Below, in pieces: positions 16,390-24,397 of a DNA stretch of 64,000 bases (position 1 is the first letter of the stretch; each line of letters begins with the position of its first letter). The stretch comes from Oligoflexia bacterium (GTDB taxonomy: Bacteria > Bdellovibrionota > UBA1018), in NCBI GenBank assembly GCA_023701205.1, contig JAMPXJ010000005.1, positions 62,001 to 126,000 of the forward strand, written 5' to 3'. The notes beneath the pieces were generated by a model. That model was given only the letters and a program-made list of their open reading frames with translations. It was not told where the DNA came from and searched no databases. A program made the translations under genes and the position numbers.

Positions 16390-17463
16390 ATGCGCATGCT
16401 GCTTCGGACGGATTATCCCAACGGTCTATTCGGCGATCCCGCCCTCCATGTATGGGACGTCAGCGGCCAGGGCTCGATGCTTTTCGACTGCGGAGACCTT
16501 TCCCGCTACTCGATCCGGCAGCTCCTGCGCGTCGGCTCCATCTTCCTGAGCCATTGCCACATGGACCATTTCTTCGGCTTCGACACCTTCCTGCGCGCCC
16601 ACATGGGGGTAGCCAAGACCGTGCGCGTCTTCGGGCCTCCGGACACGATCGAGCGGGTCGAAGGCAAGCTCCGGGGCTATACCTGGAACCTGCTCGGCGA
16701 GCGCGAGGAAAACCTCGAGTTCCAGGTTGCCGAGATTTGCCCGGATACGGGGCGACTCCGGCGCGCGCGCTTCCGGTCGCGCGACCGCTTCGCGCTTGGC
16801 TCCCTCCCGTCGGAACGGTGGCAACGCGCCGAGACCGTCGTGGATGCCGGCGCCTATGTCGTGCGCGCGGACGTCCTGGACCACCGCACGCCCTCGCTCT
16901 GCTACGCGATCGAGGAGAAGCCCGCCGTGGGCATCGACCTCACCGCGATCCGGGAACTGCGGCTCAAGCCCGGGCCCTGGATCAGCGAGCTCAAGGAGCT
17001 CTTTCTCTTCGGCGGCCTCGACAGCGCGATGATCGGCGTTACCGGTCAGGACGGGAGCGGTCGCACCTATCGCGGCTCGGAGCTCGCCGCTCGCGTCCTG
17101 CTTCCCCTGCAGCGACACAAGCTCGCCTACGCCACCGACGGGGCCGCTAGCCCGTCCAACCGCGAAACGCTCCTGCAGCTCGTCGCGGAAGCCGATCTCT
17201 TCTTCGCGGAGACCTGCTTTCTCGAAGCCGAGCGGGCGCTCGCCGACCAGACCCTGCACTTCACGGCGGACTTCATGGGAGCGCTCGCGCGTGAGGCAGG
17301 GGTGAAACGCCTGGCGCCCATTCATCTCTCCAAGCGCTATTCCGAGAGGCCCGGAGAGGTTCTCGATGAGGCCGCGCGCGCGTTCGGCGGCGAGATCCTC
17401 AGGGTGCCCTCGCTCGAAGGCTGGAGCTGCGGGCTCCCGGCCGAAAGGGCTCGCTCGGGGTGA
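16390..17463 (+). CDS. RNase Z-like metallo-beta-lactamase hydrolase
   Basis: A 357-residue cytoplasmic protein from the ATG at 16390 (another Met two codons on). The zinc motif HCHMDHFFGFDTF replaces the canonical HxHxDH with the first two His kept, and later ligands appear in LDHRTPSLCY, ATDGA and IHLSKRY. The overall length and the HR-P-S-Y segment fit the RNase Z/ElaC branch (tRNA 3' processing), though the PxKxRN loop of true RNase Z is not evident, so the substrate is open. It follows the DksA-like gene by nine bases, probably in one operon. Confidence 0.7.
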   Translation: MRMLLRTDYPNGLFGDPALHVWDVSGQGSMLFDCGDLSRYSIRQLLRVGSIFLSHCHMDHFFGFDTFLRAHMGVAKTVRVFGPPDTIERVEGKLRGYTWNLLGEREENLEFQVAEICPDTGRLRRARFRSRDRFALGSLPSERWQRAETVVDAGAYVVRADVLDHRTPSLCYAIEEKPAVGIDLTAIRELRLKPGPWISELKELFLFGGLDSAMIGVTGQDGSGRTYRGSELAARVLLPLQRHKLAYATDGAASPSNRETLLQLVAEADLFFAETCFLEAERALADQTLHFTADFMGALAREAGVKRLAPIHLSKRYSERPGEVLDEAARAFGGEILRVPSLEGWSCGLPAERARSG

Positions 17464-17494
17464 TTTTTCGCGCGATTCATGAGATCCTGGGCGC

Positions 17495-18292
17495 GTGAAT
17501 CCGCGTCTGCGCAATCTGCTGCCCCGTTGTTCGCTCGTGCTCGCGATACTGGCCGCCAGCGGCGGCGCGCGGGCCGGCTTGCCTTCTTCGCGCTCCGGAG
17601 CCTCCGGCCACTCTGCCCCACCCTGGCCGGAGCTGGCGCTGCGCCTGACCGGCGAGAGCGAAGCCGAGCGGAAGCGCGCGATCCAGGCGCTTCGGACGCT
17701 GCCGGGTCTGGAAGCCGAGCTGCGGAAAGAACTGCCCCTTGCCGAGCCCTCCACCCGGCGCTTTCTCGCGCTCGACGTGATCGCGATCCTCGGCCTGCGA
17801 AACCTTCTGCCCGAACTGCTCGCGGCCTCGGCACATGACGACACCGGCTACAGCTATCATGCCATCAATGCGCTGCTCGACGAGGACAGCCGCGCCCAGG
17901 CGACCCGGATTTATCGCGAGCGCCTGGCCGAGCGCCGCACCTCCGCAGCTTCGAAGGTCGCGCTCCTGGACACGCTCGCGCGGCTCGCCGCCCCGCTCGA
18001 GGAACGCCTGCTCGAGCGCCTGCTGCTGGAGGATTCCAGCCATGAAGTCCGAAGCGCCGCGCTTTCGTATCTCCGGCATTTCGCCGTGAGGCTCCGGCAG
18101 CCCGATGGGCTCGTCCTTCTCGAAAAGCTCCTCGAGGACACGCAGCCTTATCAACTGCGGCTCCAGGCGCTTTATCTTTTCTCCGAGCTGCCGCCTTCGA
18201 TTCGTCGCGCGCGCGCGCGGCTGCTCAAAGCCTGCGCCGGCGATCCTCATCCCGAGGTACGCGCCTTCTGCGCAAAGGCCGGGGCACCATGA
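17495..18292 (+). CDS. Exported HEAT-like repeat protein
   Basis: A 265-residue protein starting at a GTG (17495). An N-terminal signal peptide (LVLAILAASGGARA) is followed by about 230 residues of amphipathic helix pairs with Leu-rich spacing (EAELRKELPLAEPSTRRFL, HEVRSAALSYLRHF, HPEVRAFCAKAG), as in HEAT or PBS-lyase repeats. A periplasmic scaffolding role is possible. The stop overlaps the next gene by four bases (ATGA), so it is co-translated with the exported protein at 18289. Confidence 0.6.
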   Translation: MNPRLRNLLPRCSLVLAILAASGGARAGLPSSRSGASGHSAPPWPELALRLTGESEAERKRAIQALRTLPGLEAELRKELPLAEPSTRRFLALDVIAILGLRNLLPELLAASAHDDTGYSYHAINALLDEDSRAQATRIYRERLAERRTSAASKVALLDTLARLAAPLEERLLERLLLEDSSHEVRSAALSYLRHFAVRLRQPDGLVLLEKLLEDTQPYQLRLQALYLFSELPPSIRRARARLLKACAGDPHPEVRAFCAKAGAP

Positions 18293-19194
18293 GATCCCGC
18301 GCGCTCCTCCCGACCGTGCTGGGTTTCATTCTGGCAGCCACGGCGCTTTTCGCGATCGCCCGATGGCTTCCCAAGCCCCCGGCGCCCCGGCTTTTCGGCG
18401 ATCCGGCCTGCGCGCGCGCATACGAGGCCTTTTTCGCGGGACCGGCGATCGAGCTTCAGGTCGTCTTCGGCTACAAGGACACCCGACCCGCGCGCTTCGT
18501 CGCCGACCGCTACGAACGCCTGCTTTTCATCCAGCGGCTGCTCGAACCCTGTCATTCCGGCTCCCCTCGGCAGACCTGCGGCTTCACGCGCTCGGAAGAG
18601 GACATGGAGCTGTTCATCCGTTCGTTTCGCGGTCCCGACGGAAAAGCCCGGCAGCTTCGCCTGCGCGCCACCGGTAGCTCGGCCGGACCTGACGACCAGG
18701 AGAACCGAGAGAATCCCTTCCAGGGCTGGATGACCGCGAATGCGCGCAAAGCGCTTCGCGAAGGCCTTCTCCGGGCGGATGCGGTCTTCTATGACGGCCA
18801 CTCCCGCGCGGGCGGCGGCCCCGATTTCGGCCCGCCCCGGCTGAGCTCCTCGCGACACGTGGCCTATGGCTGGTATCGCGAACGCCGAGCCGGGCTTATC
18901 GACCTCAAACAGGCTCTATCCGCGAAAGAGAGCCGCGCGCGATTGCTCGGGCTCTTTTCCTGCGCCTCGAGCGAACATTTCGCGCGGGAGCTCCTGAGCG
19001 CGCGAAAGGACCTGGGCCTGATCGCCACACCGGAGCTGATTTACTTTTCGGATGCGCTGGAGGGATTGGACAAGAGCCTTTCGGCCCTGCTGGAAATGAA
19101 ATGCCAGCCTGACTTCGAGCGCATGATCAGCTCGGGCCAGGCTGGCATCGGAAAAACCGAGCTTCTGGGCGGATTCTTCAGCCCGAAGCCTTAG
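18289..19194 (+). CDS. Exported protein with a possible caspase-like His/Cys pair
   Basis: A 301-residue protein with an N-terminal signal or anchor segment (residues 8-25). The most conserved-looking parts are ADAVFYDGHSRAGGGPDF (His171) and LLGLFSCASSEHF (Cys225). A hydrophobic strand ending in a His-containing loop, followed about 50 residues later by a hydrophobic strand ending in Cys, is the geometry of clan CD cysteine peptidases. However, the His is followed by Ser and not Gly, so this is only a suggestion. The gene overlaps the HEAT-like gene upstream and is convergent with a small lipoprotein gene, with a four-base overlap. Confidence 0.5.
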   Translation: MRSRALLPTVLGFILAATALFAIARWLPKPPAPRLFGDPACARAYEAFFAGPAIELQVVFGYKDTRPARFVADRYERLLFIQRLLEPCHSGSPRQTCGFTRSEEDMELFIRSFRGPDGKARQLRLRATGSSAGPDDQENRENPFQGWMTANARKALREGLLRADAVFYDGHSRAGGGPDFGPPRLSSSRHVAYGWYRERRAGLIDLKQALSAKESRARLLGLFSCASSEHFARELLSARKDLGLIATPELIYFSDALEGLDKSLSALLEMKCQPDFERMISSGQAGIGKTELLGGFFSPKP

Positions 19195-19364
19195 ATCCCG
19201 CGACCGCCGGAAGCGGCGCCAAGATTCACGGGCGCGTCGACCGCGGGAGCGGCCGGGGCCGGCGTCTCGATCTCTTTCTTGGCGGAGCTGCAGGCGGCGG
19301 CGATCGCAGCCAGGCTGACCAAACAAACGACACTCATCGATTTCTTAAACAGGCTCTTCAGCAT
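19191..19364 (-). CDS. Small lipoprotein
   Basis: A 57-residue protein from the ATG at 19364, with GAGGAG eight bases upstream; the longer frame to 19463 is unlikely. A signal peptide with lipobox IAAAC gives a lipidated Cys near residue 26, leaving a mature peptide of about 32 residues rich in Ala, Pro and Gly. It may be a peptidoglycan-associated or entericidin-like small lipoprotein. Function is not recognised. Confidence 0.6.
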   Translation of the reverse strand: MLKSLFKKSMSVVCLVSLAAIAAACSSAKKEIETPAPAAPAVDAPVNLGAASGGRGI

Positions 19365-19459
19365 ATTTCGCTCCTCTTCTGGAATATGTGCGTATCTGAA
19401 ACAAAAGCTCAATACGGTTGTCGGAAGATAAAGCAAGCCTCGCGCCAATGTCAATCGCC

Positions 19460-20572
19460 TCAAAGCGATCCCATCAGGGCACGGACCTCCTCACGCGAAC
19501 CCTCGTAAGCGATCCGGCTCCGTTCGCGCTCCAGATGCCGTTCGTAGTAGGGGTCATAGTATTTTTCGAGCAGAACCTCGATCCAGGCCTGATGCCCTTC
19601 CCAGCCCTTTCCGCTCTCGGCCTGGTCCATCGCCCCGTCGATCATGCCGAGGATCCGGCTGGCCTCGGCTCCGCCGAGTTTCCGCGAGATCGCCGCGATC
19701 GGGGCGCGCAGTCCTTCGCGAAGCCCCGGATAGGCGGTCTCGGGATCGCGCTCGAGCCTCCGTTTGAAGGAATCGATCACGTACTCCTCGACGAGAAGCC
19801 GCGCCCGCGATTCCCGCGTCTCACGGATCAGATAAAGCGGCGCGGAGGTGAGCGCCCGGTAAAAAGCTTCGGGCAAGGTGATCCGCCCGATCATCCGGCT
19901 CTCATCCTCGACCCAGATCTTCTCGCGCCTCTCGGCGGGAAGCGCGAGCAGCTCGCGGCCAAGCTCGTTCTCAAACACCGCCTGCGCAGGCTGCGGGTCG
20001 AGCTCCTTGCCGAAGGCGGAGCCGCGGTGATTGGCCAATCCCTCGAGGTCCAGCTGGGGCACCCCGGGATTCTTCCGCGCGAGTTCCCGAAGCAGGCGCG
20101 TTTTGCCCGAGCCCGTGTAGCCCGAAAGCACGGCATAAGGCTGGCCCGCGGACTCGCGTTCAATCGCTTCCAGGAAAAACTGCCGCGCGCGCTTATAGCC
20201 GCCTTCGAGCCGCGGAACGCGGATGCCGGCTTCGGCCAGCCAGCGCTGCGCGATCGCCGAGCGCATTCCGCCCCGGAAGCAGTAGAGATAGCTCTCTGGA
20301 TGAAGCTCGAAAAACCCCCGCCAGCGCGCGACACGCGCTTCCTTCACCTCGCCTCCGACCAGCTCGTGTCCGAGCGCCACCGCCGCGTCCGGGCCCCTTT
20401 GCTTGTAGCAGGTACCCACCTCATGCCGCTCTCCGGTGGTCAGGATCGGCAGGTTCACCGCGCCCGGGATCATGCCCTGCGCGAACTCGACCTCCGCGCG
20501 CACGTCGAGGGCGGGCGCCCTGGCCCGAAGACCGGCGATCCAGTCGCGCTCCGCGAGATACTCAGAGCTCAT
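19460..20572 (-). CDS. mnmH: tRNA 2-selenouridine synthase
   Basis: A 370-residue protein from the ATG at 20572. An N-terminal rhodanese domain (LDVRAEVEFAQGMIPGAVNLP; active-site loop YLYCFRGGMRS with catalytic Cys) is followed by a P-loop domain (SGYTGSGKTRLL, WVEDESRMIG). This is the SelU/MnmH architecture. The enzyme replaces sulphur by selenium at U34 of certain tRNAs via a geranylated intermediate, using selenophosphate. The start lies inside the 3' end of selD (11-base overlap), so the donor and the user are translated together. Confidence 0.95.
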   Translation of the reverse strand: MSSEYLAERDWIAGLRARAPALDVRAEVEFAQGMIPGAVNLPILTTGERHEVGTCYKQRGPDAAVALGHELVGGEVKEARVARWRGFFELHPESYLYCFRGGMRSAIAQRWLAEAGIRVPRLEGGYKRARQFFLEAIERESAGQPYAVLSGYTGSGKTRLLRELARKNPGVPQLDLEGLANHRGSAFGKELDPQPAQAVFENELGRELLALPAERREKIWVEDESRMIGRITLPEAFYRALTSAPLYLIRETRESRARLLVEEYVIDSFKRRLERDPETAYPGLREGLRAPIAAISRKLGGAEASRILGMIDGAMDQAESGKGWEGHQAWIEVLLEKYYDPYYERHLERERSRIAYEGSREEVRALMGSL

Positions 20573-21647
20573 GCGGAGTTCCGGGCAAATTCCGGTCAAA
20601 AAAGATGCAAGTCGTCCCCTCGGACGCGACCACCTCTCCTACCACCTCGGCTCGCGAAAAACGCGGGCGAATCGCCGCGACCAGCTCGGCGGCGGCTTCC
20701 GGCGCGACCGAAAGCAGCAGGCCCCCGCTCGTCTGCGGATCGTGAATCAACGTCTTTTGCCAGGGCGCAAGCGTGGCGTCCTCGAGCGCCGCAGCCGTGT
20801 ATTCGCGGTTGGTGCGATGGGCTTTCGTCAGGAACTCCTCCTCGATGGAGACGCGGGCCCCTTCGAAAACGGGAACCCGGTCCATCCCGAAGCGGAACGA
20901 GGTCCCGCTCGCGCGCGCCATCTGCCAGGCGTGGCCCGAGAGACCGAAGCCCGTGATGTCGGTCGCGGCGTGGACAGCGCCCAAGAGCCCGGGCGAAAGC
21001 AGGTCGACGACGTTGTTGAGCGTCGCCATGGACTCGATGGCCTCACGAACCCCGGGAATGCCGGTCTCGCCGCCCTCACCGTACTTGAGCCTTGCCATGA
21101 GCGTCCCCGTGCCGATGGGCTTGGTGAGAATCAGGCGATCGCCGGCGCGCGCGCCCTGATTGCTCCAGACCCGATCCGGATGCACGTACCCGGTGACCGA
21201 GAGGCCGAACTTCAGCGTATCGTCGTCGATCGAGTGGCCGCCCACGAAGTTCGCTCCGGCCTCGGCGATCATGTCCGATGCCCCTTGCAGGATCGCAGCG
21301 ACCGTTTCGGACTCGAAGCTCGCGAGCGGGAAAGCCAGCACCGCCATCGCGGTCACGGGCCTGCCGCCCATGGCGTAGACATCGCTCAGGGCGTTGCAGG
21401 CGGCGACCCGCCCGAAGGTGTAAGGATCATCCACGATCGGCGTGAAGAAATCGATCGTCTGCACGAGCGCCAGCTCCGGACTCACGCGATAAATCGCCGC
21501 GTCGTCAAAAGTGCTCCCGTCCACGAGCAGCTCCGGATGGCGCGCCGGAAAGCGCACCCGTTCCAAGATCCTCCGAAGCTCCGTGGCCGCCACTTTGGCC
21601 GCACAACCGCCTTTTTGCACCGTCTGAGTCAGTCGAATCGCGCACAT
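20562..21647 (-). CDS. selD: Selenide, water dikinase (selenophosphate synthetase)
   Basis: A 361-residue ATP-dependent enzyme making selenophosphate from selenide. The N-terminal glycine loop QKGGCAAKV carries the active-site Cys (Sec in some species). ATP- and Mg-binding segments follow: QTIDFFTPIVDDPYTFGR, NALSDVYAMGG, GGHSIDD, and DITGFGLSGH, with C-terminal DPQTSGGLL. It overlaps mnmH. No selA, selB or selC is seen in the window, and active-site Sec is not used here, so tRNA selenouridine is the evident use of selenium. Confidence 0.96.
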   Translation of the reverse strand: MCAIRLTQTVQKGGCAAKVAATELRRILERVRFPARHPELLVDGSTFDDAAIYRVSPELALVQTIDFFTPIVDDPYTFGRVAACNALSDVYAMGGRPVTAMAVLAFPLASFESETVAAILQGASDMIAEAGANFVGGHSIDDDTLKFGLSVTGYVHPDRVWSNQGARAGDRLILTKPIGTGTLMARLKYGEGGETGIPGVREAIESMATLNNVVDLLSPGLLGAVHAATDITGFGLSGHAWQMARASGTSFRFGMDRVPVFEGARVSIEEEFLTKAHRTNREYTAAALEDATLAPWQKTLIHDPQTSGGLLLSVAPEAAAELVAAIRPRFSRAEVVGEVVASEGTTCIFFDRNLPGTPHEL

Positions 21648-21692
21648 CGACCAGGGGTGTTATCAAAAAAGGGCGCGCCTCGTAAAGCCCCC

Positions 21693-22715
21693 TCACTCAT
21701 TCCGGGCGAGGCGCAGCATCCTGCCGGTAAAAAGAAAGACCCTCACTGGCGGAAGGTCGTCATTGCGATCCACGGGCAAAAGCTCGGGAAGCTCGATCGG
21801 CCCCCCCGTCCGCCTGACGATGATCCGGAGGTTATTGCCATCCATCTTCTCAGCCTTGACGTCCACCCCTTGGCATCGCCGCAGGTATTCGACGAGATCC
21901 GCGTGGGCGAAGCCGCTCTTTCCCACCTTCAGGTTATAGAACAGCTCCGAAAGAGGCCAGCCATTCTCCTGTAGACCGGTCTGGGCGAACCGGCCCGCGG
22001 CGCCGCCGCTGGCGCCACCTTCGAAGGCGAAGAACGTCTCGGAAAGCAGGCCATCCGAAGGGAGTCGCACTCCCTGGGAGCGGGCCCAGACGCGAAGCTC
22101 ACCTTCCGGCTTAAGCCAGCCCAGCATCTTCAGGAGCGCAAGATCAGGACGCTCCGTATAAGCCAGCCCTCCATGAAAGTCCGTCACCAGCCTCGCCGAG
22201 CGCGCGGGAATCTCAGTGACCTCCTCAACGCGCTTGAAGATGGGAATGAAGCGGTCGGGCTCGGTGACGGCCAGAAGCTCGCCCACCTTCTGACCCTCCG
22301 GCAGGTCCGGAGCGATTCCGATCAGTCGGGGCACGCTTTTGCCAGCGCCCGAAAGCTCGGCCTGAAGCTCCCGCATCATGCGGAAGGTGCCGGAACCCAC
22401 GTCGATCCAGGTATCCTCCTCCCGCAGCTCCCGAAGCGAAGACAGGCTCCTCGCATGAGAGTCCGCCCAGCCTGGGGGCTCGCGACTCAGCATCGGCTGC
22501 CTGCCGAAAAGATGGGAATCGTATACCTCGAGACTCCGATCCGACTTGTACCCGGCCGTGTTGCGAGCCACCTTTTCCAGGTCGACTTCGGAGCGGACCA
22601 GCAGTCCCCGGAAGCGCTCCGCGCAGTCGCTCCTCTCCTGCGCGCCGGCCGGCAGTGCCAGGAGTACCGAAAGCAACGACAGGGTTGGGATCGACCTCAG
22701 GGAAAGGCTCATCAC
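21693..22715 (-). CDS. Secreted methyltransferase-like protein
   Basis: A 340-residue protein with a clear signal peptide (residues 1-25, ending PAGA). The middle reads like a class I SAM-binding fold: TWIDVGSGTFRMMREL (motif I, near residue 103), LIGIAPDLPEG, ARLVTDFHGGLAYT (motif III/IV region), then MLGWLKPEGELRVWAR (post-motif). A methyltransferase fold behind a signal peptide is unusual, since SAM is cytosolic. It could act after delivery into another cell or be a non-methylating relative. It lies 45 bases downstream of the ADP-ribosyltransferase-like gene on the same strand. Confidence 0.6.
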   Translation of the reverse strand: MMSLSLRSIPTLSLLSVLLALPAGAQERSDCAERFRGLLVRSEVDLEKVARNTAGYKSDRSLEVYDSHLFGRQPMLSREPPGWADSHARSLSSLRELREEDTWIDVGSGTFRMMRELQAELSGAGKSVPRLIGIAPDLPEGQKVGELLAVTEPDRFIPIFKRVEEVTEIPARSARLVTDFHGGLAYTERPDLALLKMLGWLKPEGELRVWARSQGVRLPSDGLLSETFFAFEGGASGGAAGRFAQTGLQENGWPLSELFYNLKVGKSGFAHADLVEYLRRCQGVDVKAEKMDGNNLRIIVRRTGGPIELPELLPVDRNDDLPPVRVFLFTGRMLRLARNE

Positions 22716-22760
22716 TCTCTTTTCGAGCGATGGCGCGCTGGGCTTTAGTTCCCAGCTTGC

Positions 22761-24134
22761 TCAGGGTGAGACCGACGCGAACCGCTCCTGGCAGAAGGAT
22801 GCGTTCACTAACGAAAGCGCGTCGTTGCCATCAAACTGCCGCAATCGATCGTGTTCCCCGGCCTTGATCAAACCCTGCGTGACCCGCGCGTCAAGCTCGT
22901 GCGGCAAACCCCGGGCGCTGACCTTCAGAACCAGCTCGTCCGGAAGAAGGAACAAGGGCGCCAAAACCTCCCTCTCGGTGACTCTTCCGGCCGGCGCTTT
23001 GAACATCCTTGCCGGAGCGATCTTCCAGACTGAAAGCACGCCCGAAGAGTGCCCCTCTTTGGAGAAATTCCCAGCGACACTGAGGCTCGTCGACGTGGAG
23101 AGAAGCGGCGACTCCAGCGGCTTGCTCGTCGCAGTCCCGCCGGAATGCGCCACGAGCTTATACAGGATGTTGTTGTGCAGCAGGGACTTGGTGCCGAACG
23201 TCTCACGATACTGGGCGAAGGTTCCCGGTGGCTCAACCCCCACGAGATCCGCGAAGGGCAACTCCTTGTTGAGGAACTTCCGCAAAGGCCAGGCGAGCTG
23301 TAGCTGGTAGCTGGACTCCGGAAACAGACCGCCCATTATCGCTGCGGGGCCTCTTTCTGCATAATCCTGGCTCAGGCCCCGATAGTAGAGAAAGTCGTTC
23401 TCCGTGTCTCGCACCGTCAACGAAGCGAGCCAGGACTTCCAGATAGCCACATCGGTCGGCAGCATCATCTCCCAAGGAAGATGCCGCGAAAAGAACCGGA
23501 CCAGGCCCTCGCGATCGCTGCTCTTCAGCAAAGCCCAAAGCGTCGCCCGAAGCTCGTCATCGCTTGCGCTGGAGACCCGCGCGAGATACTGCCTCTTTCC
23601 TCTTTCGTATTCCCGCGTGGCTTGAAGCAAGGACCGGCCGAACTGCTCCTTGAGACGATCGGCCACGGCCTTGACCTCAGCGTCGCTGCCGGCCCTCGGC
23701 TGAAACGAGTCGAGTGCCTTGAGCTGAATGTCCAGAAGCAGGGCCTCACTCCGCTTGGAACCCAGCGCGGCATTTCGGGCGATCTGAGCGACCTCACCTG
23801 GATTCGGTCTGTAGGACTTCTTCATGGTCCGGATGAAGTGCCTGACGAACTCGTGCCCGACCTCGCTATCGAGCCCTTCCCCGATCGTCAGCTCCAGGGA
23901 TCGGGCATCCGGAGAAACAACTCTCAGGAGCTCGGCCGAAGTGTTGTTTAAAAGAAAACGAATTTCAAGAGGCGCATCTAACTGATACTTCTGAGAAAAC
24001 CTGACTGCCGCTGCATTCTCCTGATTGAAGCTCGCTACCCACTCCGCCAGGTCCTGTACTCCGCCTGCCGCTCCGATCGCGGGGCCCGAGTCAACCGCGA
24101 AGAAGACGAGAGCGGCGAGAACACAAACGCGCAT
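22761..24134 (-). CDS. Secreted ADP-ribosyltransferase-like protein (R-STS-ERE)
   Basis: A 457-residue protein with a signal peptide (residues 1-22, ending AIGA). The C-terminal half carries all three elements of the R-S-E class of mono-ADP-ribosyltransferase toxins in order: Arg252 in LYYRGLSQ, Ser-Thr-Ser 346-348 in PLLSTSTSLSVAGNF, and the ExE pair Glu387/Glu389 in TEREVLAP. The 94- and 41-43-residue spacings are close to those of C3-type and VIP2-type enzymes. The N-terminal half is helical and unrecognised and may be a delivery or binding domain. An AGAGG lies only two bases before the ATG. No immunity gene is obvious; a secreted methyltransferase-like gene follows. Target unknown. Confidence 0.7.
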   Translation of the reverse strand: MRVCVLAALVFFAVDSGPAIGAAGGVQDLAEWVASFNQENAAAVRFSQKYQLDAPLEIRFLLNNTSAELLRVVSPDARSLELTIGEGLDSEVGHEFVRHFIRTMKKSYRPNPGEVAQIARNAALGSKRSEALLLDIQLKALDSFQPRAGSDAEVKAVADRLKEQFGRSLLQATREYERGKRQYLARVSSASDDELRATLWALLKSSDREGLVRFFSRHLPWEMMLPTDVAIWKSWLASLTVRDTENDFLYYRGLSQDYAERGPAAIMGGLFPESSYQLQLAWPLRKFLNKELPFADLVGVEPPGTFAQYRETFGTKSLLHNNILYKLVAHSGGTATSKPLESPLLSTSTSLSVAGNFSKEGHSSGVLSVWKIAPARMFKAPAGRVTEREVLAPLFLLPDELVLKVSARGLPHELDARVTQGLIKAGEHDRLRQFDGNDALSLVNASFCQERFASVSP

Positions 24135-24397
24135 TACCTCTCATCGGAGCTGCGGGCGGAATCTGAAGAACGGAGCGCCTCTGCGCGCCGGCAAGTCTGC
24201 GCCAGACACTTGCCTAGCGGTGACCGTGACCGAGAGCTCGAAGCCGAATACGCAGACTAGCTCCCTCCGGCTCGTCGAGGAATTCCTCTGCCAGCGTGAC
24301 CGGGTACTGACCGTCATTGAGCAGCCCAGGGACACCAGCAGTCAATTCAGTGACAGGAGATCCGAACTTCTTAGAAATCGCGTGGCGTACAGGAATC
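24135..24397. other. Intergenic region upstream of the ADP-ribosyltransferase gene
   Basis: About 260 bases between two minus-strand genes. A 64-codon open frame (24141-24335, minus) has no signal, domain or binding site and I do not call it. The promoter of the ADP-ribosyltransferase gene should lie here, but no good -35/-10 pair stands out. Confidence 0.35.

Noticed and set aside
22737-22756. Hairpin between the ADP-ribosyltransferase and methyltransferase-like genes as a terminator
   Set aside because: A six-base stem (GCTGGG/CCCAGC) is not followed by a T run, so the two genes are still likely co-transcribed.
24141-24335. A 64-codon minus-strand frame upstream of the ADP-ribosyltransferase gene
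   Set aside because: No recognisable domain or binding site; composition looks random. A lipoprotein or immunity gene was considered but there is no support.
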